Shown here: in pieces, positions 60,268 through 64,000 of the stretch
Layout of the letters: every line of letters begins with the position of its first letter
Numbering within the stretch: the stretch's first letter is position 1
Assembly (NCBI GenBank): GCA_000719105.1
Contig: JODX01000022.1
Span: forward strand, 38,203-102,202
Source: Streptomyces sclerotialus
Lineage (GTDB): Bacteria; Actinomycetota; Actinomycetes; Streptomycetales; Streptomycetaceae
Direction of reading: 5' to 3'
DNA: 64,000 nucleotides
Notes under the pieces: generated by a model
What the model was told of the DNA's origin: nothing
Seen by the model: the letters and a program-made list of their open reading frames with translations, nothing else
Databases searched by the model: none
Position numbers and translations under genes: made by a program

Positions 60268-62892
60268 GTGATCACCGCGCGCGCGGCCGCCAGTTTCGAG
60301 CCCGTCGGGCGATCGGTCGCGACCGCCCGCTCCTTCGTCCGCGACACCCTCCAGGGCTGGGGCTTCGCCGACATCGCCGACGACGCCGTGGTCCTGACCA
60401 GCGAGCTGGTCACCAACGCGGTGGTGCACGCGGGCACCGCGGCGGACGTCCTGTGCCTGCGCACCGAGGACGGCGTCCGCATCGAGGTCGCCGACAGATA
60501 CCCCGAACGCGAGATCCCTCTCCAGGGCGCACCCGTCACCATGGGCAGCCCCGACCGTGAGGGCGGCCGCGGCCTGCAGCTCTGCGCGGCCCTGGCCACC
60601 CGCTGGGGTGTCGAGTACACGCCCACGCACAAGCAGGTCTGGTTCCAGCTCGACCTTCCCGAGCGCCCGGTGGGCACCCGAGCCGCCGGCCCGTCGCTGC
60701 CGGCCGACCTGCTCCCGCTCGCCGCCGACGGCCGGGTCCGCGTCGCGGTCGTCCAGATCGACCGCTCGGGCGCCATCAGCGCCTGGAACGAGGACGCCGA
60801 GGAACTCTTCGGCTACCCGGCCGAGCAGGTCGTCGGCAAGCCCCTCACCGACCTCGCCGCCTGGCCGCACACCCCGGGCACCAGCACCGGCATCGCCGAG
60901 GCCCTTCAGCTCTCCCGCTGGGAGGGCAGCTACGGCGTCCGCGGCGCCAACGGCCGCGTCACCCCCGTGTACGCCTCCCACCTGCGCGTACGCGACACGG
61001 ACGGCGAACCCTCGACGGTCTGTCTCCTCGTGCGGGACCACGAACGCGCCGTCCTGCAGACCCCGCTCCGCAACGCGTCCTCCGACACGGCGACCGCGCC
61101 CGAGAGCCAGAGCGTGGATCCGTTCGAGGTCTTCATCGGCTCCCCCGCCCCCGACGACCTGGACGGCCTGCTGCAGCGCACCGTCGAACGCGCGCGCGAC
61201 ATGCTCGACGGCGACGCGGCCTTCCTGCTCCTGGCCACCGACGACGAGACCGAGCTGGAGGTCCGCGCCTCGACCGGCCTGCCCTCCGCCCGGCAGCGCT
61301 TCGCGCGCGTCCCCGTGGAGGCCGGCCCCGGCCGCTACGGCTCGGCCCGTATGCCCGCGGTCCACGACGACCTCCTGGCCGTCCCCGGCGCCGTACCCCT
61401 TCTCAACGGCACGGGCATGCGCTCGGTCGTCACGGTCCCGCTGAAGGTCGAGGGCCGCCTCACGGGTTCGCTCGGCGTGGCAGCGGAGTCCTCCGGCCGC
61501 TATTCGAACGAGGAGGCGCTGCGCCTCCAGTTCGCCGCCGACCGCATCGCGCTGGCCGTGGAGTCGGCCCGCCTGGGCGAGCTGGAACGGCTGCGCCGCG
61601 GCTCGCTCAGCTTCCTGGTCGAGGCGTCCGACCTGCTCGCCGGCACCCTCGACCGCGACCAGACCCTGGCGCTGATGGCCCAGATGACCATCCCGACCCT
61701 CGCCACCTGGTGCGCGGTGTACACGATCGCCGACCAGGCCTCGGAGCCGTACCTGTCGTACGTCCTGCACGAGGACGAGGAGCGCATCGACGGCCTGAAG
61801 GCCCTCCTGTCCAAGATCCCGCCGCCGGAACCGATCCCCACTCCGGGCGCCCGTGTCTGGTCGGCCCCGGCCGCAGCGGCCCACCAGGCGGCGCTGCGCC
61901 AGTCCATGCGCAGCCTCGGCCTCGGCGAGCCGGCCACGGTCAGCTCGGGCATCGGTACGACCCTGGCGACGGCCTCGGCGGTGGGCGGCGAGACGGTCGT
62001 CCTGCCCCTGGTGGCCCGCAACCGCGTGATCGGCATGCTGACCCTCGGCAAGCCCACGGACGAGCACTTCCGCCAGGAGATCCTGGAACTGGCCGAGGAC
62101 CTCAGCCGCCGGGCCGCCCTGGCCCTGGACAACGCCCGCCTGTACTCGGAACGCGTGGCGATCAGCCAGTCCCTCCAGCGCAGCCTCCTCCCGCCCGGCC
62201 TGCCGCAGATCGACGGCGTGGAGGTAGACGTCATCTACCGCGCGGCGGGCGAGGGCAACGAGGTCGGCGGTGACTTCTACGACCTCTTCCCGATCCGCGA
62301 CGGCGCGTACGGCTTCGCCATCGGCGACGTCTGCGGTACGGGCCCGAACGCGGCCGCGGTCACCGGCCTCGCCCGGCACGCGCTCCGGCTGCTGGCCCGC
62401 GAGGGGCTGAGCGGGCCGACCGTCCTGGACCGGCTGAACTCCGCGATCCTCGACGAGGGCGACCGCGGCCGCTTCCTGACCCTGCTCTACGGCGAGCTGC
62501 AGCCTCAGGAGGACGGCGGCGCCCTGCTGAAGGTCGTCTGCGCCGGTCACCCGTTGCCGCTGCGCCTGCGCCAGGACGGCACGGTGGAGCCGGCCGCCGA
62601 CCCGCAGCCGCTGCTCGGCGTCATGGACGAGCTCGATCTGTACGAGCAGGAGGTACGGCTCGACCCGGGCGACGTCCTGCTGTGCGTGACGGACGGTGTC
62701 ACCGAACGCCGCGAGGGCACGCGCATGCTCGGCGACGACGGCCTCGCGGACGTCCTGACGACCTGTACGGGCCTGACGGCGGGCGCTGTCGCGGCCCGCA
62801 TCATGCGCGCGGTCGAACGCTTCGCCTCGGACGCCCCGTCGGACGACATGGCGATCCTGGCGATGCGGGTACCGGGCCTGCAGAAGGACTGA
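60268..62892 (+). CDS. SpoIIE/RsbU-type PP2C phosphatase with anti-sigma-like kinase, PAS and GAF domains
   Basis: 874 residues. Order: RsbW-like HATPase (about 1-130; VVLTSELVTNAVVHAG, GGRGLQLCAALATRWG), PAS (about 155-270; ISAWNEDAEELFGYPAEQV), two GAF-like regions (about 290-430, 450-620) and the SpoIIE phosphatase (about 640-870) with the metal-binding GGDFYDLFPI, GDVCGTGPNAA, VLLCVTDGVTERR and DDMAILAMR. Probably dephosphorylates an anti-anti-sigma factor and may also phosphorylate one, acting as a two-way stress switch. GTG 60268 has AAGGAG just upstream. Divergent from osaA, so an osmotic stress link is likely. Confidence 0.9.
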   Translation: MITARAAASFEPVGRSVATARSFVRDTLQGWGFADIADDAVVLTSELVTNAVVHAGTAADVLCLRTEDGVRIEVADRYPEREIPLQGAPVTMGSPDREGGRGLQLCAALATRWGVEYTPTHKQVWFQLDLPERPVGTRAAGPSLPADLLPLAADGRVRVAVVQIDRSGAISAWNEDAEELFGYPAEQVVGKPLTDLAAWPHTPGTSTGIAEALQLSRWEGSYGVRGANGRVTPVYASHLRVRDTDGEPSTVCLLVRDHERAVLQTPLRNASSDTATAPESQSVDPFEVFIGSPAPDDLDGLLQRTVERARDMLDGDAAFLLLATDDETELEVRASTGLPSARQRFARVPVEAGPGRYGSARMPAVHDDLLAVPGAVPLLNGTGMRSVVTVPLKVEGRLTGSLGVAAESSGRYSNEEALRLQFAADRIALAVESARLGELERLRRGSLSFLVEASDLLAGTLDRDQTLALMAQMTIPTLATWCAVYTIADQASEPYLSYVLHEDEERIDGLKALLSKIPPPEPIPTPGARVWSAPAAAAHQAALRQSMRSLGLGEPATVSSGIGTTLATASAVGGETVVLPLVARNRVIGMLTLGKPTDEHFRQEILELAEDLSRRAALALDNARLYSERVAISQSLQRSLLPPGLPQIDGVEVDVIYRAAGEGNEVGGDFYDLFPIRDGAYGFAIGDVCGTGPNAAAVTGLARHALRLLAREGLSGPTVLDRLNSAILDEGDRGRFLTLLYGELQPQEDGGALLKVVCAGHPLPLRLRQDGTVEPAADPQPLLGVMDELDLYEQEVRLDPGDVLLCVTDGVTERREGTRMLGDDGLADVLTTCTGLTAGAVAARIMRAVERFASDAPSDDMAILAMRVPGLQKD

Positions 62893-62921
62893 GAAGGGCC
62901 GAAGGGGGCCGAGAACACGAA

Positions 62922-62951
62922 AAAGGCCCCGCCCGAATGGGCGGGGCCTTT
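62922..62951. terminator. Terminator after the phosphatase gene
   Basis: Perfect 13-bp stem (62922-62934 and 62939-62951, AAAGGCCCCGCCC) with loop GAAT and flanking A/T runs on both strands: a bidirectional intrinsic terminator for the phosphatase and the minus-strand tRNA. Confidence 0.92.
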
Positions 62952-62958
62952 CTGTCTG

Positions 62959-63031
62959 AGCCCCCAAACGGAATCGAACCGTTGACCTTCTCCTTACCAT
63001 GGAGACGCTCTGCCGACTGAGCTATAGGGGC
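62959..63031 (-). tRNA. tRNA-Thr (anticodon GGT)
   Basis: 73 nt. Acceptor arms GCCCCTA/TGGGGGC pair with one G-U. D-arm GCTC-AGTCGGCAGA-GC, anticodon stem TCTCC/GGAGA with loop ATGGTAA, so anticodon GGT reading ACC. T-arm AACGG-TTCGATT-CCGTT. The CCA end is not encoded and the discriminator base is T. Confidence 0.96.
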
Positions 63032-63127
63032 CTGTCGCCTTTTCCGAGGTTTCCCTCGCGGCAACGGAATAGATCATACCCCGAACAGACCTGTACTCCC
63101 AACCGCGTCCAGCTCGTCGGGAACCGA

Positions 63128-63805
63128 TCAGAAGGCGGGCTGCAGCAGTCCACCGAGCGCGTTGCACGCGGAGACGATCCGCTGCATGTCCCGCCTGGTG
63201 AGCGCCGCGTCGACGGGCAGCGCCAGCGTCTCGTCCGCGGCCCGCTCGGTCTCCGGCAGGCACACGTCCCGGCGGAACGCCGGCGTACGGTGCACAGGCG
63301 TCTTCACCGGCACCCGGCACTCCACGCCCCTGGCCCGCACGGCCCGCGCGAAGGCGTCCCGGTCCGGCCTCCCGTTGCCCGGCACACGCACGACGTACTG
63401 CTGGTACGTGTGCCCCTCGGCCTCCTCCGGCGTCCGCACTCCGCTGAGCTTCGCATCGAGGTAGGCGGCCCGCTGCCGGCGCTGGGCTATCTCGTCGTAC
63501 GGTGCCTCGGACTCTCCGTGCTCCAGCACCAGAAGCCCGTGCCGCTGGGCGAGCGAGCGCAGCCGCTCGATGTCGGCCGACCGGCCGAAACGGTGTACGA
63601 CGACGAGAGCAGCCGTCCGGGGGGTGATGACTGCGTCCACCGCCATGGAATCGAGGCAGTAGGTCGCCGGATCTATGTCGGCGAAGACCGGCACGGCACC
63701 CGCCTGGGCCACGGCTTCGGCGACCTCGACGTTGCCGAACGCCGGCACGACGACCTCGTCACCGGAGCCGATGCCCGCCGCTCTGAGCATTCCAACGGTA
63801 CCCAT
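63128..63805 (-). CDS. Shortened DegT/DnrJ/EryC1-like protein lacking the PLP-lysine segment
   Basis: 225 residues against about 370 for the family. Recognisable pieces: GDEVVVPAFGNVEVAEAVAQAGAVPVFADIDP and ITPRTAALVVVHRFGRSADIERLRSLAQRHG, then directly RRQRAAYLDAKLSGVRTPEEAEGHTYQQYVVRVPG. About 80 residues normally between, carrying the catalytic Lys, are missing, as is the N-terminal start with the conserved SGT. ATG 63805 lacks a good ribosome site. The frame opens within the rrn terminator. Either a domesticated non-enzymatic protein or a decaying gene. Confidence 0.7.
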   Translation of the reverse strand: MGTVGMLRAAGIGSGDEVVVPAFGNVEVAEAVAQAGAVPVFADIDPATYCLDSMAVDAVITPRTAALVVVHRFGRSADIERLRSLAQRHGLLVLEHGESEAPYDEIAQRRQRAAYLDAKLSGVRTPEEAEGHTYQQYVVRVPGNGRPDRDAFARAVRARGVECRVPVKTPVHRTPAFRRDVCLPETERAADETLALPVDAALTRRDMQRIVSACNALGGLLQPAF

Positions 63806-63855
63806 GACAGGGATGGTGATCGCGCAACGTGAACGCCGAGTGACGCAAAGCAAAA

Positions 63856-63895
63856 AAGAGTTGGTCCCCGGACTGAAGTCCGGGGACCAACTCTT
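63856..63895 (-). terminator. Intrinsic terminator of the rrn operon
   Basis: Perfect 19-bp stem (63856-63874 and 63877-63895) with a minimal loop, followed in the rRNA direction by a run of six T (63857-63852). Just downstream of 5S. Confidence 0.95.
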
Positions 63896-63903
63896 CAATA
63901 TTT

Positions 63904-64000
63904 GTTCGGCGGCGTCCTACTCTCCCACAGGGTCCCCCCTGCAGTACCATCGGCGCTGTAAGGCTTAGCTTCCGGGTTCGGAATGTAACCGGGCGTTTCC
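63904..64000 (-). rRNA. rrf: 5S ribosomal RNA, 3' part (cut by the window end)
   Basis: The minus strand reads the typical actinobacterial 5S sequence from GGAAACGCCCGGTTACATTC to the 3' end GACGCCGCCGAACA. About 20 nt at the 5' end lie outside the window. It marks the 3' end of an rRNA operon entering from the right. Confidence 0.97.

Noticed and set aside
59932..63000. 1022-codon minus-strand frame opposite the phosphatase gene
   Set aside because: It also crosses the tRNA and terminator; the plus strand encodes ATPase, PAS, GAF and SpoIIE motifs in order.
62959..63031. tRNA-Thr 3' end as an integration (att) site
   Set aside because: No integrase gene, no second copy of the tRNA 3' end and no foreign-looking DNA nearby.

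Overview
The window is about 70% GC chromosomal DNA from a Streptomyces or very close relative. Gene content and order follow, from memory, the segment of the Streptomyces coelicolor chromosome that runs from lexA through recA and ftsK to osaAB, ending at an rRNA operon. It looks like core chromosome. I see no insertion sequence, prophage, CRISPR array or large foreign island.

Layout. 1-2.9 kb: lexA and a DinG-type helicase, convergent. 3-5.1 kb: acetyltransferase plus class III aminotransferase, apparently a siderophore cassette lacking its synthetase. 5.4-7.9 kb: two tandem secreted trypsin-like proteins. 8-16.4 kb (mostly minus): hflX, an M1 peptidase, a RelA/SpoT homologue, dapF, a membrane protein, miaA. 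16.6-20.3 kb: two small proteins, then LigB-like protein, miaB and a MazG-like protein. 20.5-23 kb: PGRP amidase and a TAXI binding protein. 23-29 kb: gluK-gluR divergent from gluABCD. 29.2-32.2 kb: flavin monooxygenase, then a Cys-rich leader peptide, cysteine dioxygenase and rhodanese. 32.3-36.1 kb: recA-recX, an AI-2E family transporter, DUF3046. 36.2-39.1 kb: terpenoid-toroid-like protein, azlCD and an AraC regulator. 39.2-45.1 kb: lhr and nei. 45.2-53 kb: small membrane protein, then a minus-strand cell envelope/quality-control block (RodZ-like HTH, rimO, pgsA, cinA, clgR) and ftsK. 53-60 kb: osaB and the giant hybrid kinase osaA. 60.3-64 kb: SpoIIE-type phosphatase, tRNA-Thr(GGT), a shortened DegT-like protein, rrn terminator and the 5S rRNA end.

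Functional themes. DNA-damage genes are scattered but share promoter signals. dinG, recA and lhr each carry a TTGTCAGTG-N8-(T/C)AGNNT element of the LexA-independent RecA-NDp/PafBC type, and recA additionally has a LexA box inside a TTGACA-N18-TCTTAT promoter. Several genes look leaderless (lhr, TAXI, and the Cys-rich leader peptide).

Most notable: a 28-codon cysteine-rich upstream peptide placed exactly at a predicted transcription start in front of cysteine dioxygenase; the PafBC-type promoter trio; an orphan TAXI protein beside the glutamate two-component system; ten 92-residue HAMP-type repeats in OsaA; a RelA/SpoT homologue with eroded synthetase motifs; and a DegT-like protein lacking the catalytic-lysine segment. 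All readings are by eye; no alignments or searches were run.
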